Assembly (NCBI RefSeq): GCF_016834455.1
Contig: NZ_CP069213.1
Coordinates: forward strand, 3,945,501-4,009,500
Direction: 5' to 3'
Length of the DNA stretch: 64,000 nt
DNA from: Shewanella litorisediminis
GTDB taxonomy: Bacteria > Pseudomonadota > Gammaproteobacteria > Enterobacterales > Shewanellaceae
Shown: piece by piece, positions 55,197 through 64,000 of the stretch
How the letters are laid out: every line of letters begins with the position of its first letter
Position numbering within the stretch: position 1 is the first letter of the stretch
Position numbers and translations under genes: made by a program
Notes under the pieces: model-generated
Seen by the model: only the letters and a program-made list of their open reading frames with translations
The model's database searches: none
What the model was told of the DNA's origin: nothing

Positions 55197-56399
55197 TTAG
55201 TGTGTGGCTGGTTCCTGATGCCAATGGCCAAACCGTGGCATTAACATGATGACCAGGAGCACCAGTGCCAGGCCGCCCATGGTGTAACCAATGGCGTAAG
55301 GTGCGGTCAGCGGCGTCAGCTGTACCAGTGCGGTAATGACAGATGCACCACTCATTTGAATAAAACCGAGCAGCGCAGTGGCAGTGCCGGCACGCTCACC
55401 GAAGGGTGCCAGCGCCATACTGGTGGCTGGACCAAGCAGCAGCGCAAAGCCCACACACAGCAGCATCATAGGCAACATAAAAGCAAAAGATGCGGCCATG
55501 GGTGATGCCCACTCAGGCATTTGCAATACCAGCTCCAGTACCGATGCCAATATCATCAGTCCCAACGCCACCAATACGGTTGGACGGTTGCCAAGCTTAC
55601 GGATCACCACAGGCGCCGCAAAACAGGCCACGACGTTCACCAGAGCATTGAGGCCAAAGAGCCCGGAAAACGCCAGTTCCGACACGCCCAGCTTGCCAAT
55701 CAGCCAGATGGACGAATAAGAAACGTAGCAAAGAATCGCAGCCATGGCGGCCATACAGGTCACGGCATAAAACAGGAAATGGCTGTTTTTCAGAACAGGA
55801 GCATAACGTCCCCAGCGGTACAGTGGGCCTGTGGATTCAGTATGTACAGGACGGGTCTCCGGCAAACGGTAGCCCACCACCAACAGCATCACCAACCCAT
55901 AGAAAGCCATAAAGGCAAAGGTCGAACGCCAACCAAACTGAATTGCCAACAGGCCACCGAGGGTGGGTGCCAGCGCCGGGATCACGCAGATGGCGCCATT
56001 GAGGTAACTGTAGATACGGGCACTGTCTGCCGGGCTGTAGCTGTCACGCACCGCGCTGAAGGCCACAATGGAAGTAGAGCAGGCGGCAAGCCCCTGAAGC
56101 AGGCGGGCCAGTTGCAGCAGTTCAAATTCCAGCGCCGCCATGGCAAGTAAGCTGCTGATCACATAGAGCACTGTGCCGAAGAGAGCCACAGGACGGCGAC
56201 CGTATCGGTCGGCCAAAGGCCCAATCAACACCTGCCCCACACCCATGGCAAACAAAAACAGCACCAGGGTCGACTGCACCTGCCGCTCATCCACGCTGAA
56301 ATCCAGCGCCATGGCAGGCATTGAGGGCAGATAGATGTCGATGGCCAGCGGGCTTAACAGCACCAGAGACATCAAAATGGGCAGCAGATTTCGTTGCAT
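55197..56399 (-). CDS. Bcr/CflA-family multidrug efflux transporter
   Basis: A 400-residue MFS protein with 12 helices. Motif A is GPLADRYGRRPVAL; SPLAIDIYLPSMPAMALDF and DSYSPADSARIYSYLNGAICVIPALAPTLGG (motif C region) are typical for Bcr/CflA. It would export drugs such as bicyclomycin, chloramphenicol or small peptides by proton exchange. Start 56399 fits the first helix; 56453 adds 18 residues. The divergent LysR gene probably regulates it. Confidence 0.92.
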   Translation of the reverse strand: MQRNLLPILMSLVLLSPLAIDIYLPSMPAMALDFSVDERQVQSTLVLFLFAMGVGQVLIGPLADRYGRRPVALFGTVLYVISSLLAMAALEFELLQLARLLQGLAACSTSIVAFSAVRDSYSPADSARIYSYLNGAICVIPALAPTLGGLLAIQFGWRSTFAFMAFYGLVMLLVVGYRLPETRPVHTESTGPLYRWGRYAPVLKNSHFLFYAVTCMAAMAAILCYVSYSSIWLIGKLGVSELAFSGLFGLNALVNVVACFAAPVVIRKLGNRPTVLVALGLMILASVLELVLQMPEWASPMAASFAFMLPMMLLCVGFALLLGPATSMALAPFGERAGTATALLGFIQMSGASVITALVQLTPLTAPYAIGYTMGGLALVLLVIMLMPRFGHWHQEPATH

Positions 56400-56508
56400 G
56401 GGAAAGTCGCAGGTTGGGAAAGAAAAATTATAGGCGAAGTTTACTCCTGCCATGGTATGAACAGAAATGGTATAAAATACTTTTAAAAATTCCCCTCTGG
56501 AATATCAC

Positions 56509-57489
56509 ATGCAACTGGACAAGCTGACACGCATCGATCTCAACCTCTTGGTGGTACTGCAGGTACTGCTGGAAGAACAAAGTGTCACCCGCGCCGCCGT
56601 GCGCCTGAATCTCAGCCAGTCTGCCCTGTCCAAGAGCCTGAGCCGACTGCGGGAAACCCTGGGCGATCCGCTGTTTTCCCGCACCGCCCACGGACTGAAA
56701 CCCACGGCCCATGCCCTGGCACTGGCCGAGCGGCTGCCGGGAGTGTTGCAGGCGCTTAATCAGCTGGTGATGCCTCCCAGTTTCGACCCTGCCAGCAGTA
56801 CCCGCACCTTCAGCTTTGCCATGGTGGAAAGTGCGTACGAGACACTGATCCCCGGCTTTATCGGCCCTCTGCTGTCGATGGCACCGGGTCTGCGACTCAA
56901 TTCCTATGTGTGGAACGAAAAATCCATCAGCGACCTGCAGCTGGGGCAGATTGATTTTGGGATAGACGGTATCGATTTGCAGCCGGAAGCCAACTTCCGT
57001 ATCGACAGCCTGCCGGAAGGTATTTGCCATCAAACTCTGTATCAGGACCAACAAATTTGTCTGGTGCGCCAGGGACACCCGGCCATATCGCGGCTCGCGG
57101 CGGGAAAATGGGATCTCGACAGTTATCTGAATCTGGCCCATGTGCAGGTGCGCTGCGAAGGTAACGACTGGTGGGCGCTGGATTACTATTTGGCGACCCA
57201 GGGCAAGCAGCGGCATCTATGCGCCACTGTGCCCGATTTTTATGGCGCCGCCAGCGTCTGTGCCAATACCGATCTGGTGTTTACCCTGCCAGAGAGCTTT
57301 GCACGCCATGCCTCCAAGCTATACGCGCTGGAGATGTTGCCCCTGCCCTTTGACTTTATGCCTCTGGCCTATGTGCTGCTGTGGCACCAGCGAAATGACG
57401 GCGATCCCGGCCACAGATGGATCCGTGAGCTTATCACCGAAAGCGCCCGTAAAAGCTTCGGTGAGAAGCTTAAATGGACGCAAGATTAA
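56509..57489 (+). CDS. LysR-family transcriptional regulator
   Basis: A 326-residue regulator. Helix-turn-helix at residues 8-66 (LLVVLQVLLEEQSVTRAAVRLNLSQSALSKSLSRLRETLGDPLF), then a periplasmic-binding-like effector domain. It diverges from the MFS pump over 109 bases, where ATGGTATGAA and ATGGTATAAA repeat 15 bases apart and may include its promoter or operator. Confidence 0.92.
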   Translation: MQLDKLTRIDLNLLVVLQVLLEEQSVTRAAVRLNLSQSALSKSLSRLRETLGDPLFSRTAHGLKPTAHALALAERLPGVLQALNQLVMPPSFDPASSTRTFSFAMVESAYETLIPGFIGPLLSMAPGLRLNSYVWNEKSISDLQLGQIDFGIDGIDLQPEANFRIDSLPEGICHQTLYQDQQICLVRQGHPAISRLAAGKWDLDSYLNLAHVQVRCEGNDWWALDYYLATQGKQRHLCATVPDFYGAASVCANTDLVFTLPESFARHASKLYALEMLPLPFDFMPLAYVLLWHQRNDGDPGHRWIRELITESARKSFGEKLKWTQD

Positions 57490-57558
57490 CCATATTTCAC
57501 GTGATTATGGTGCACTTTTTACGCAGACTGTCAGCACGACATTCGCCCAGGAGGCATT

Positions 57559-57894
57559 ATGATCTACAGTCAATTCCACACTCCCCCCTTGCGTGAGCGC
57601 TTCAGCGGATTCCGCGGGCTGGCCATGTTTATCGCCGGATTTGTGGTGCTGGGTCTCAGCCTGGTGATGCTGCCCTTTGTCTTGTTGGCAGGCGCCGTGG
57701 CCTTTGCATTAGTCAGTGTGTTTGGCCGGGTTTGGCTGGGTAAACTGCAGCGCCGGGCACAGCAAGCCCAGGCTGCCCAGCAATCCCAGAACACCTTTTA
57801 CGGGGAAGAGGCATTTATTCGCTTTCGTGACCGTGACGCATTCCGTCCACGCCCCCATCAGGGACGCACCTTCGAACACGATCCGACCGAGTAA
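57559..57894 (+). CDS. Small membrane protein
   Basis: A 111-residue protein with two adjoining membrane helices (about 22-55), a basic segment and a polar, arginine-rich C-terminus (FIRFRDRDAFRPRPHQGR). AGGAGG precedes the ATG. No family recognised. It faces the Sel1-repeat gene, 15 bases apart. Confidence 0.7.
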   Translation: MIYSQFHTPPLRERFSGFRGLAMFIAGFVVLGLSLVMLPFVLLAGAVAFALVSVFGRVWLGKLQRRAQQAQAAQQSQNTFYGEEAFIRFRDRDAFRPRPHQGRTFEHDPTE

Positions 57895-57909
57895 ATTCAG
57901 GTACTGATA

Positions 57910-59337
57910 TCACTGCTCCGGGGCGTCCTCACCCTGCCCCGGCATCTCCAAAAGCAGTTCTTTGGCTCTCTCCAGGGCCTTTTTTTCGTCTGCATTAACA
58001 GCCAGCTGCAGCACATTTTCCACCTGGGTCGCCAGGGATTGCCACAGCGGCATAATAATGGCGTACTCTTCTTCATTGGCAAGCCGTGCTGCCTGAACCA
58101 GCAGGGCTGCGGCTTCCACCACATCGATTCGCCCCAGAATGCCATCGGCCAGCGCAATCGACAGCTCCAGCATGGCAGGCACATTGTGACTGAACCTGAT
58201 GACTTTGCGCAGGTAGTCTTCGGCGAGGGTTAAATCACTGCCAAGGGTGGCCTCGTCATGGAGCATGTGTCGGGCACGCAGCAACATGGCGTCCAACTGC
58301 CCCTGCTCGGCAGCTTCTGCAAGCCAGCGCTCGGCACCTAGGGCGTCTGCCTGGCAGCCTTCGCCCCGACTCAGCATCAAGGACACATGATACTGCGCCT
58401 GGGGGAAACCGCCCCGCGCCGCGGATTCTATATGACCAAAGGCCTCAGTCAGGCGCCCCTGCTGATACCTGAGCACCCCAAGATTGGCTTCGGCTTCGGT
58501 ATGGCCGCTTTGTGTCGCCTCTGTGAGCAAAGATTCGGCTCTGGACAGATCCATTGCCATGCCCAGCCCGGTCAGGGCAAAGTACCCCAGCAAGGCCTTG
58601 GCATCCTCTACTCCTTGCGTGGCGGCCTCGGCAATCAGGGCTATGCCTTTTGCCTCATCGGCCTGCCCCTGATAGGCGTGGATAAACGCCACCCCCAATT
58701 CATAGCGGGCTACTGGAAGACTGTGTGACGCCTGGGTAAACCAATATTGCGCCTTGGCCAGCGCCGCTGACGCTGTGGGCTCATCATCCGAACCTTGCTG
58801 CGCATCCCGTGCCAGTAAGCCCTGGGTTTTAAAGGCCATACCCAGCAAATACTGGGCCTCGGCATCATCCGCCATCACAGCACGGTAACAGAGTTCTCTG
58901 TTACTGAGCTCATCGAGGGGCTCAAATTCAAAGGGGGTTGCTTCAGCGCCCCGGCCCGACAGCTCGGCCACCAGCAGGCAAAAATTCAGCAGCGCTTTGT
59001 GTGCCAGGGCAAGCAGCGAGGCTTCATCGAGGTGATACTTTTCCGGATGGGCACCACGGTTCCCATCTGCCCTGAGCCTGTGCATGGCACGTACCTGACG
59101 CACCCCCAGCAAACGCGCCTGTGACAAGGCCTCGATGCGGTTGTAGAGATTGGGGCTGTCGAACGTCAGTTTGTTTTCAGCGAGAATGCCGGTGAGGTGA
59201 TAGAGGGCGCTGCGCAGTGACAGCAGCGCCTGGGCGGGAACGTCTTTGGCAAAGCGTCTGGCACGGCAGTATTCCTCGGCAAGACCGGCATCGAAGGCCG
59301 CAATCATTGCGGTATCTGTCAGTCCCTTGCCAGCCAT
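57910..59337 (-). CDS. DUF4145 and Sel1-repeat protein
   Basis: A 475-residue cytoplasmic protein. Residues 15-130 form a DUF4145-type helical domain (EYCRARRFAKDVPAQALLSLRSALYHLTGILAENKL). Residues about 145-460 carry Sel1-like repeats of about 36 residues each (for example AKALLGYFALTGLGMAMDLSRAESLLTEA and AEANLGVLRYQQGRLTEAFGHIESAA). Such repeats bind other proteins. GGAG precedes the ATG. Shares a message with the YciC-like gene, 11 bases upstream. Confidence 0.83.
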   Translation of the reverse strand: MAGKGLTDTAMIAAFDAGLAEEYCRARRFAKDVPAQALLSLRSALYHLTGILAENKLTFDSPNLYNRIEALSQARLLGVRQVRAMHRLRADGNRGAHPEKYHLDEASLLALAHKALLNFCLLVAELSGRGAEATPFEFEPLDELSNRELCYRAVMADDAEAQYLLGMAFKTQGLLARDAQQGSDDEPTASAALAKAQYWFTQASHSLPVARYELGVAFIHAYQGQADEAKGIALIAEAATQGVEDAKALLGYFALTGLGMAMDLSRAESLLTEATQSGHTEAEANLGVLRYQQGRLTEAFGHIESAARGGFPQAQYHVSLMLSRGEGCQADALGAERWLAEAAEQGQLDAMLLRARHMLHDEATLGSDLTLAEDYLRKVIRFSHNVPAMLELSIALADGILGRIDVVEAAALLVQAARLANEEEYAIIMPLWQSLATQVENVLQLAVNADEKKALERAKELLLEMPGQGEDAPEQ

Positions 59338-59348
59338 AGCTTTGCTCC

Positions 59349-60050
59349 TTATGCCTGGGCTCTGTTAACCATGTAGAGGCGGAACAGCGCCACGTTAACA
59401 AACAGAGCTACAAAGGAAAATCCTGCATCAACAATCAGTTGCAGTGGAACACCGACTCCGGCTACCAGTTGCGACAAGGTGCCGCCCACCAGAGACAGGG
59501 GCACATACAACAGCAGCAACGCCATGGTTTTGGTTACGATGGAAGACGAAAAGCGGAAGCTGGCCTTGATGGCTTCAAGAGGCGTCAGACGCTCCACCAC
59601 CACCATAAAGTTCACATAGGCGAGGCGAGCGAAGAGATACAGGCTTATCCCCAGACCAATCAGCCAAAGGGGGCCAAAGGCGGCAGCGATAATCACGGGT
59701 GCCGCAATCGCCATGCCGGAAAACACCCCCGCCAGCAGCAGAGGTGGCACAAAGGGCAAACTGGCTTTGAGTACAGAGCCTGTAGACAGCTCATGGCCTT
59801 CGCTGCGCAGCTGCAGGTACAGCGTCAGGGCGGCAATCAAAATGGAAAAGATGATAAGCATCATCATCATGGCGAAAAAGTGTGGTGAACCGAACTGAGG
59901 ATTATTCACATCGACTTTGGCAAATTCACTGCCCAGCCACAGTTGGATACCTGTCTGCGCCAACAGCAGCGGAATCGTCAGAGCAGCAAGTTGACCCAGG
60001 TGATTGCGAAAAAAGTTATAAGCTTCGCTCAATATAACAGACAGTGACAT
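59349..60050 (-). CDS. YciC-family (UPF0259) inner-membrane protein
   Basis: A 233-residue membrane protein of about six helices, opening SLSVILSEAYNFFRNHLGQLAALTIPLLL, as in YciC/UPF0259, with YVNFMVVVERLTPLEAIKASFRFS in the middle. Function unknown. ATG 60050 with GGAAAG before; a TTG upstream at 60062 is less likely. Confidence 0.85.
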   Translation of the reverse strand: MSLSVILSEAYNFFRNHLGQLAALTIPLLLAQTGIQLWLGSEFAKVDVNNPQFGSPHFFAMMMMLIIFSILIAALTLYLQLRSEGHELSTGSVLKASLPFVPPLLLAGVFSGMAIAAPVIIAAAFGPLWLIGLGISLYLFARLAYVNFMVVVERLTPLEAIKASFRFSSSIVTKTMALLLLYVPLSLVGGTLSQLVAGVGVPLQLIVDAGFSFVALFVNVALFRLYMVNRAQA

Positions 60051-60281
60051 ATGGCTTTCCAACCGATTAGCGTTAAATTCTATCCGGCCACCAGACTAGT
60101 CTGCCTGACCGGAAATGGACCCCTTATTTAGTGCGCCTAGAATACCCAAAAACCCCGGCCCATGCACAGGCCTTAAGCGGCTATCCACCATGATATGACG
60201 CAAATTCCGTGCATTTTTTACCTGGCTTTGTCTAGAATAGCCCCCTGACGTTGAGATGAATCACCTACAGGATGTCCCTGA

Positions 60282-60824
60282 ATGAAACGAATCGCTGCCC
60301 TTTCTCTGTTATTTTCCGCTATGGCACTGTCTTCTTCCGCCAATGCAGTGGATCTGGGCTCTCTGGCCTCCGACACCCTCAAGCAAATGAGTGGTAGCGC
60401 CACCCAGCCAACAGCAACGAGTGCTCAGGTGCAAAGTGGCGACTTGCTGGGCAATCTGATGGCGCTGGGTTTAAATCAAAATCAGGCCGAAGGTGGCATG
60501 GGAGCACTGCTCAAAATGGCACAAGGCAGCCTGAGCGGCGGTGAGTTTTCAAGCCTCAGCAGCGCCATTCCCGGTGCCGAGCAGATGCTCGCGGCGGTAC
60601 CTGCGCTGGACAGCAATAGCGGTATGTCTGGTCTATTGTCCAAAGCCGGTGGCCTTGGCAGCTCTCTGCAAGGCAGTGCCATGGTTTACGATGCTTTTGA
60701 AAAGCTTGGAATTTCACGTGAGCTGGCAGCCCCCATGGTGGATGTTGCCAAAAACTATCTTCAAACCACCGCCGGTGATGATACTGTTGGCTTACTGATG
60801 AAAGGCTTGGGAAGCCTGCTGTAA
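60282..60824 (+). CDS. Exported DUF2780 protein
   Basis: A 180-residue protein with a signal peptide (cleavage after ANA) and a Gly/Ala/Ser/Leu-rich body with GLNQNQAEGGMGALLKMAQGSLSGGEFSSLSSAIPGAEQMLAAVP and a C-terminal helical segment, matching DUF2780 (once called VcgC/VcgE). Function unknown. Confidence 0.82.
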   Translation: MKRIAALSLLFSAMALSSSANAVDLGSLASDTLKQMSGSATQPTATSAQVQSGDLLGNLMALGLNQNQAEGGMGALLKMAQGSLSGGEFSSLSSAIPGAEQMLAAVPALDSNSGMSGLLSKAGGLGSSLQGSAMVYDAFEKLGISRELAAPMVDVAKNYLQTTAGDDTVGLLMKGLGSLL

Positions 60825-60849
60825 CCCATAACGTCCCCGGGAGGCCATG

Positions 60850-61287
60850 ATGATTAGCGCCCTGAAAAAATTGCTGAACCAGCGTCTGGGTGACACTGGC
60901 CCCCGTTTGACACAATCAGAAGCGGCGGCAGCACTCTTGATTGAAGTGGTGTTGGCCGACGAGGATCTTTCCGGCAGCGAGCAACAGCTGCTGCCTGAGT
61001 TAATTGCCAGGCTCACCGGGGTGAGCACAGATGAAGCCCATAACCTGATAACAAACGCCCTCGACCGCCATCAACAGGCGATTTCTTTTTTTGAATACAC
61101 AGACTTGATTAACAAACAGTTTGATTTGGCCGAGAAACAGAGCCTGATCCTGGCCATGTGGCAATTGGGTTTTTCCGATGGTGAACTTTGCCAATACGAA
61201 GAGCAGATCATCCGTAAAACGGCCGATCTGCTCTATCTCAAACACAGTGAACTGATACAGCTGCGTAATCAGGCAAAGGCTGGCTAA
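60850..61287 (+). CDS. TerB-family tellurite-resistance-like protein
   Basis: A 145-residue helical protein: TQSEAAAALLIEVVLADEDLSGSEQQLL, which holds the acidic metal-binding stretch of TerB-like (COG4103) proteins, and EKQSLILAMWQLGFSDGELCQYEEQIIRKTADLL, a second acidic motif. TerB binds Ca2+ or other divalent ions; role outside tellurite resistance is unclear. GGGAGG fits ATG 60850 better than 60847. Follows the DUF2780 gene by 25 bases. Confidence 0.85.
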   Translation: MISALKKLLNQRLGDTGPRLTQSEAAAALLIEVVLADEDLSGSEQQLLPELIARLTGVSTDEAHNLITNALDRHQQAISFFEYTDLINKQFDLAEKQSLILAMWQLGFSDGELCQYEEQIIRKTADLLYLKHSELIQLRNQAKAG

Positions 61288-62108
61288 GCCAGTTGTTTGC
61301 CCATTTCCATGCCCTGTCCATGCATCCTGGATAACTTTTCGGCCAGCCCACTTAAATCCACCTTGATGCCGGCCAGAATGTTAATCTGTGCCAGCCAACT
61401 GGTGCGTTCTTCATCGGGAACTTTGTCCCAGTCGGCAGCAATTTGCTTCGCCATGGCCAACATACCGGCGAGTTTGGAGTAGGGTTCAGCGGATTTGGGC
61501 TGATTCTGAAACTGAATGCCCTTCACCAGGCTAGGCGTAAACTTCCAATTCTGGGCCAGCAGAGCACCGATTTCGGCGTTGTCGTACCCCAAAATCTCTT
61601 TTTCCATCAGATGCCGGTCTGCACCTTCGGCAACTGCGGCGGCTATAGTGGCGGCCGCAGCAGGGTCGCCGTTCACAATTAAGAGCTCACCGATGGAGTG
61701 CAAAATACCGCAGGTAAATGCCTCTTCCGGTAAGGTTCCCAGACGTTTTGCCAGCTCCTGACAAATAATGGCCACTTCAAAGGTATTGCCCCAAAAGTCA
61801 GCCAGATCGAAGCCTTCCACTTTGGGAACCGCGCCGACGACGGCAGAGGCAATCACCAATGTCCTCAAGGTCTGCATGCCCAGGCGCACGACGGCATCAT
61901 CAATGGTGCCCACTTCCCGTGAACACCCGAAACGGGCCGAGTTGGCAAGCCGCAGCACCCGAGCACTGAGTACCGGGTCATGGGACAGCTTTTCAGACAC
62001 GGCTTTAACAGTGGAGTCTTCGTTATTCACTATGTCCAGAAGTTCGGCAATCGCTTTGGGAAGCCTTGGTAATTCATCAACTTTTTGAAGCAGTGCGGCT
62101 GAATGCAT
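61284..62108 (-). CDS. HDOD-domain protein
   Basis: A 274-residue protein with an HDOD domain: LPRLPKAIAELLDIVNNEDSTVKAVSEKLSHDPVLSARVLRLANSARFG and GILHSIGELLI; the catalytic HD pair of true phosphohydrolases is missing, as is usual in HDOD. Such proteins serve as signalling scaffolds. GAGGAG precedes ATG 62108. It overlaps the end of the TerB gene. Confidence 0.9.
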   Translation of the reverse strand: MHSAALLQKVDELPRLPKAIAELLDIVNNEDSTVKAVSEKLSHDPVLSARVLRLANSARFGCSREVGTIDDAVVRLGMQTLRTLVIASAVVGAVPKVEGFDLADFWGNTFEVAIICQELAKRLGTLPEEAFTCGILHSIGELLIVNGDPAAAATIAAAVAEGADRHLMEKEILGYDNAEIGALLAQNWKFTPSLVKGIQFQNQPKSAEPYSKLAGMLAMAKQIAADWDKVPDEERTSWLAQINILAGIKVDLSGLAEKLSRMHGQGMEMGKQLA

Positions 62109-62170
62109 GGGACTTTCTCCTCTGGGTGACAAATAAACTATAGTCCAGAAGATTCAGCCGCCAGCGGGGT

Positions 62171-62926
62171 TCAGGGTTTAGTAAACTTAAGTACGAATCT
62201 GTCGCTGTGGCCCCGGATACTTTTATCAAACACCGAGATATCCAGCGGATCGGACTTGTTGGCCAGCGCATCCAACTCACCGTCATACCTGAAACCTGCC
62301 TCTGTCATTTTTTCTATTACCAGGACGGGATCCATGCGATGCAGCTGCTCTGCCACGTCGGCACCGCTGCCGGGTTTAGCCCTGTGATCGATAATCGCAA
62401 CCTGGCCACCGGACTTAAGCGAGCTCAGCATCAGAGCCACCAGCTTATCCACGTCAATCGAGGGCCAGTCCTGGGTGCTGTAGAGCGCATCATGAAATCC
62501 CAGCACGAAAAATATCCGGTCAAAACTCTGGTCGACAAAGTGCAGATCATTTGCCTCAGCCAATAAGGTTTCCACATTGGGTAAGCGGGCAGCGTAGTCC
62601 CTTTGCTTGAGTTCATCGCCGGCAAAGGGCAGGTAAGCCTGGTTGTTGTGGGCCACCACCCGACCATCTTTGCCGACGGCACGGGCAAGCAGCTCGGTGT
62701 AATAGCCACCACCGGAAAAGAGGTCCAGCACCTTTTGTCCGGGCGCCACCTCAAAGTAACTCAGGATAAGGTCCGGCTTGCGCTGGATATCCCGTCCACG
62801 ATCGGCTGCAGGCCGCGCTTTATCAGTCATTGCATTGCGAATATGCGGACCAATTTCACGGGCATCGACCACCGCAGGCACCAAAAGGCTCAGAGCCAAC
62901 AAACTCCATACACTCACAGCTTTCAT
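62171..62926 (-). CDS. Exported SAM methyltransferase-like protein
   Basis: A 251-residue protein with a Sec signal peptide (SLLVPAVVDA) and then a complete class I methyltransferase fold: VLDLFSGGGYYTELLARAVG (motif I), NDLHFVDQSFDRIFFVLGFHDALY and GGQVAIIDHRAKPGSG. GGGGGAAAA precedes the ATG. Since SAM is made in the cytoplasm, an exported member is odd, but a wide family of such proteins exists. Substrate unknown. Confidence 0.83.
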   Translation of the reverse strand: MKAVSVWSLLALSLLVPAVVDAREIGPHIRNAMTDKARPAADRGRDIQRKPDLILSYFEVAPGQKVLDLFSGGGYYTELLARAVGKDGRVVAHNNQAYLPFAGDELKQRDYAARLPNVETLLAEANDLHFVDQSFDRIFFVLGFHDALYSTQDWPSIDVDKLVALMLSSLKSGGQVAIIDHRAKPGSGADVAEQLHRMDPVLVIEKMTEAGFRYDGELDALANKSDPLDISVFDKSIRGHSDRFVLKFTKP

Positions 62927-63101
62927 GTTTTTCCCCCAATAGTTATTTGCACCACCATCTTGGTAAATAAAAGGTTTTTTATCTGTTTATTATTTGTAAA
63001 TATTTGCTTTTATTGAGGAAAAGTGTAAGGAAATGTTTGCCGGTTAAATTTCGAACTGCTAGCTATATCAGTGAAAGCCAATACAACACAGGAAGGTGGA
63101 T

Positions 63102-63710
63102 ATGGGTAAATCGCTGATGCAAAAAGGTACGCTGGGCATGTTGGGCGCCTTGGTCACCCTGGGGCTGTTCGTCTTTATGGCCTATCTGGTAAAACAGCCT
63201 CCGGTGGAATATCAGGAGCAGACTGCTACGCCAGAACCCCTGGTACACATGCCGGACAGAGAGGAACCAAGACCCATTCGAGATACCACGCCACCGCCGA
63301 TGCCTGAACCGATAAAACCGGTGGAAATCGCCACAACCGCGGAAAGCTCAGGAAGTGAAGTAGCGGTAGACTCACCCACGATAGAACTTCCGCCGGTATC
63401 CCACGGCAGTTCAAACTTTGGCAACTCAGACTATGATGCCGTGCCGGTTGTGCAAATCCAGCCCAACTACCCCATCAGCGCCGCCCAAAACGGCAAGGAA
63501 GGCTTTGTGGTGTTGGGCTTTGATATCGCCGCCGATGGCAGCACCACCAATGTGCGGGTGTTGGACGCCAACCCCAAACGCACCTTCGATGCCGCCGCCC
63601 GCGACGCGGTAAAACGCTGGAAGTACAAACCCAAGATGGTCGATGGCAAACCCGTTGGTGTGAGTAACCAGCAAATTCGCCTCGACTTCAGCCTGGATCA
63701 GCGGATTTAA
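63102..63710 (+). CDS. TonB-like energy-transducing protein
   Basis: A 202-residue protein: cytoplasmic start, one membrane helix (about 10-28), a proline-rich periplasmic linker (PVEYQEQTATPEPLVHMPDREEPRPI) and the TonB C-terminal domain (VPVVQIQPNYPISAAQNGKEGFVVLGFDIAADGSTTNVRVLDANPKRTFDAAARDAVKRWKYKP). It would pair with an ExbBD motor not in this window. AGGAAGG fits ATG 63102, not the GTG at 63096. Confidence 0.9.
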   Translation: MGKSLMQKGTLGMLGALVTLGLFVFMAYLVKQPPVEYQEQTATPEPLVHMPDREEPRPIRDTTPPPMPEPIKPVEIATTAESSGSEVAVDSPTIELPPVSHGSSNFGNSDYDAVPVVQIQPNYPISAAQNGKEGFVVLGFDIAADGSTTNVRVLDANPKRTFDAAARDAVKRWKYKPKMVDGKPVGVSNQQIRLDFSLDQRI

Positions 63711-64000
63711 CAGGCGCCACCGGCTTTACGCTGCAAATGCCCCTTCTGCCACCACAGCAGGGGCAACACCAGCATCAGCAGCATGATGGCGTAGGCCATA
63801 CGCTCACCAAGGGACAGCCCCAGCGCAATACAGAATCCAAGCCCCAACAGGATCCAGTGGCGGGACGAGGTACCCAACAGGCGCCAGGCAGCCAGCATCG
63901 ACATGGCATAGATAATCACAAACACCCCGTTGCTCCAGGCAATCAGCTGTTCCAGATCCTGCTCGAACACAAACACCAGCGTCAGCACCGCTGCCATGGC
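63707..64000 (-). CDS. C-terminal part of an APC-family amino-acid transporter
   Basis: 98 codons of a frame that runs off the right edge. It has three to four hydrophobic helices; LEQLIAWSNGVFVIIYAMSMLAAWRLLG resembles the last helices of APC-superfamily exporters such as YjeH (methionine/branched-chain amino acid export). Its stop overlaps the TonB-like stop. Start lies outside. Confidence 0.6.
   Translation of the reverse strand, partial: AMAAVLTLVFVFEQDLEQLIAWSNGVFVIIYAMSMLAAWRLLGTSSRHWILLGLGFCIALGLSLGERMAYAIMLLMLVLPLLWWQKGHLQRKAGGAC

Noticed and set aside
57500..57525. TCACGTGA palindrome and GGTGCA half-site before the small membrane protein
   Set aside because: Too short for a CRP site and only half of an NtrC box.
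62955..62980. Possible NtrC-like repeat (TGCACC ... TTGGTAA) before the exported methyltransferase
   Set aside because: Spacer is 8 bases and the right half is incomplete, so it does not fit the consensus.
1..64000. Search for CRISPR arrays, tRNA/rRNA genes, transposases, phage genes
   Set aside because: No regular repeats, cloverleaf-like sequences or mobile-element proteins were recognised anywhere by reading; a tool scan was not possible.

Overview
The window reads as gammaproteobacterial chromosome, most likely Shewanella. The gene content and order are the evidence: typA divergent from glnA with ntrB-ntrC nearby, cpxP/cpxR-cpxA with fieF, yihY-pip-dtd-thioesterase, a TDO/PrnB-like plus kynureninase-like pair with an Lrp regulator, ovoA, a SirB-family gene, and many short Shewanella-type envelope proteins. 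Coding density is high, mostly with ATG starts and short Shine-Dalgarno leaders. I see no rRNA, tRNA, prophage, insertion sequence or CRISPR array. The only stretch above 300 bases without a gene is 20545-21001, the typA/glnA control region.

Layout. 1-9.4 kb: HD-GYP phosphodiesterase, rhodanese, azoreductase, a lipoprotein serine protease with a small exported partner, the yihY-pip-dtd-thioesterase operon, and a DUF2959 lipoprotein. 8.5-10.7 kb: a periplasmic binding-protein-like gene coupled to a CHASE-GGDEF diguanylate cyclase split by a frameshift at a run of six G. 10.9-16.4 kb: two adjacent iron-uptake units, each with a Fur-box candidate (DUF3649/PepSY/DUF3325, then TonB receptor/PepSY). 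16.6-18.7 kb: secreted M28 aminopeptidase with PPC and PKD domains. 18.7-34.5 kb: the nitrogen region, with typA, glnA (two NtrC boxes and a sigma-54 promoter), tryptophan-catabolism-like genes, pepE, ovoA, an abgT transporter, ppnP and ntrB-ntrC (two overlapping NtrC boxes in the leader). 34.6-40.4 kb: two outer-membrane barrel paralogues around sirB, then fieF, cpxP and cpxRA with two CpxR boxes. 40.4-48.6 kb: a sigma-54 activator, aldehyde dehydrogenase with a -24/-12 promoter, and a molybdenum hydroxylase operon. 48.7-64 kb: trmL, an M16 protease pair, methyltransferases, a DTW-domain protein, an MFS pump with a LysR regulator, a Sel1-repeat protein, YciC, DUF2780, TerB, HDOD, an exported methyltransferase, a TonB-like protein and the end of an amino-acid permease.

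Themes. Nitrogen control dominates the centre. Besides the expected NtrC sites at glnA and ntrB, two more full-consensus NtrC boxes sit inside coding sequences (the kynureninase-like gene and pepE). Envelope stress and metal handling are joined in the Cpx/FieF block. Aldehyde oxidation is covered by a cytoplasmic NAD-dependent enzyme and a probably exported molybdenum enzyme side by side. I did not find one clearly new multi-gene system. The best leads are the split cyclase and its partner, the intragenic NtrC boxes, the TDO-like/kynureninase-like pair, and two genes whose start codon directly abuts a terminator hairpin.
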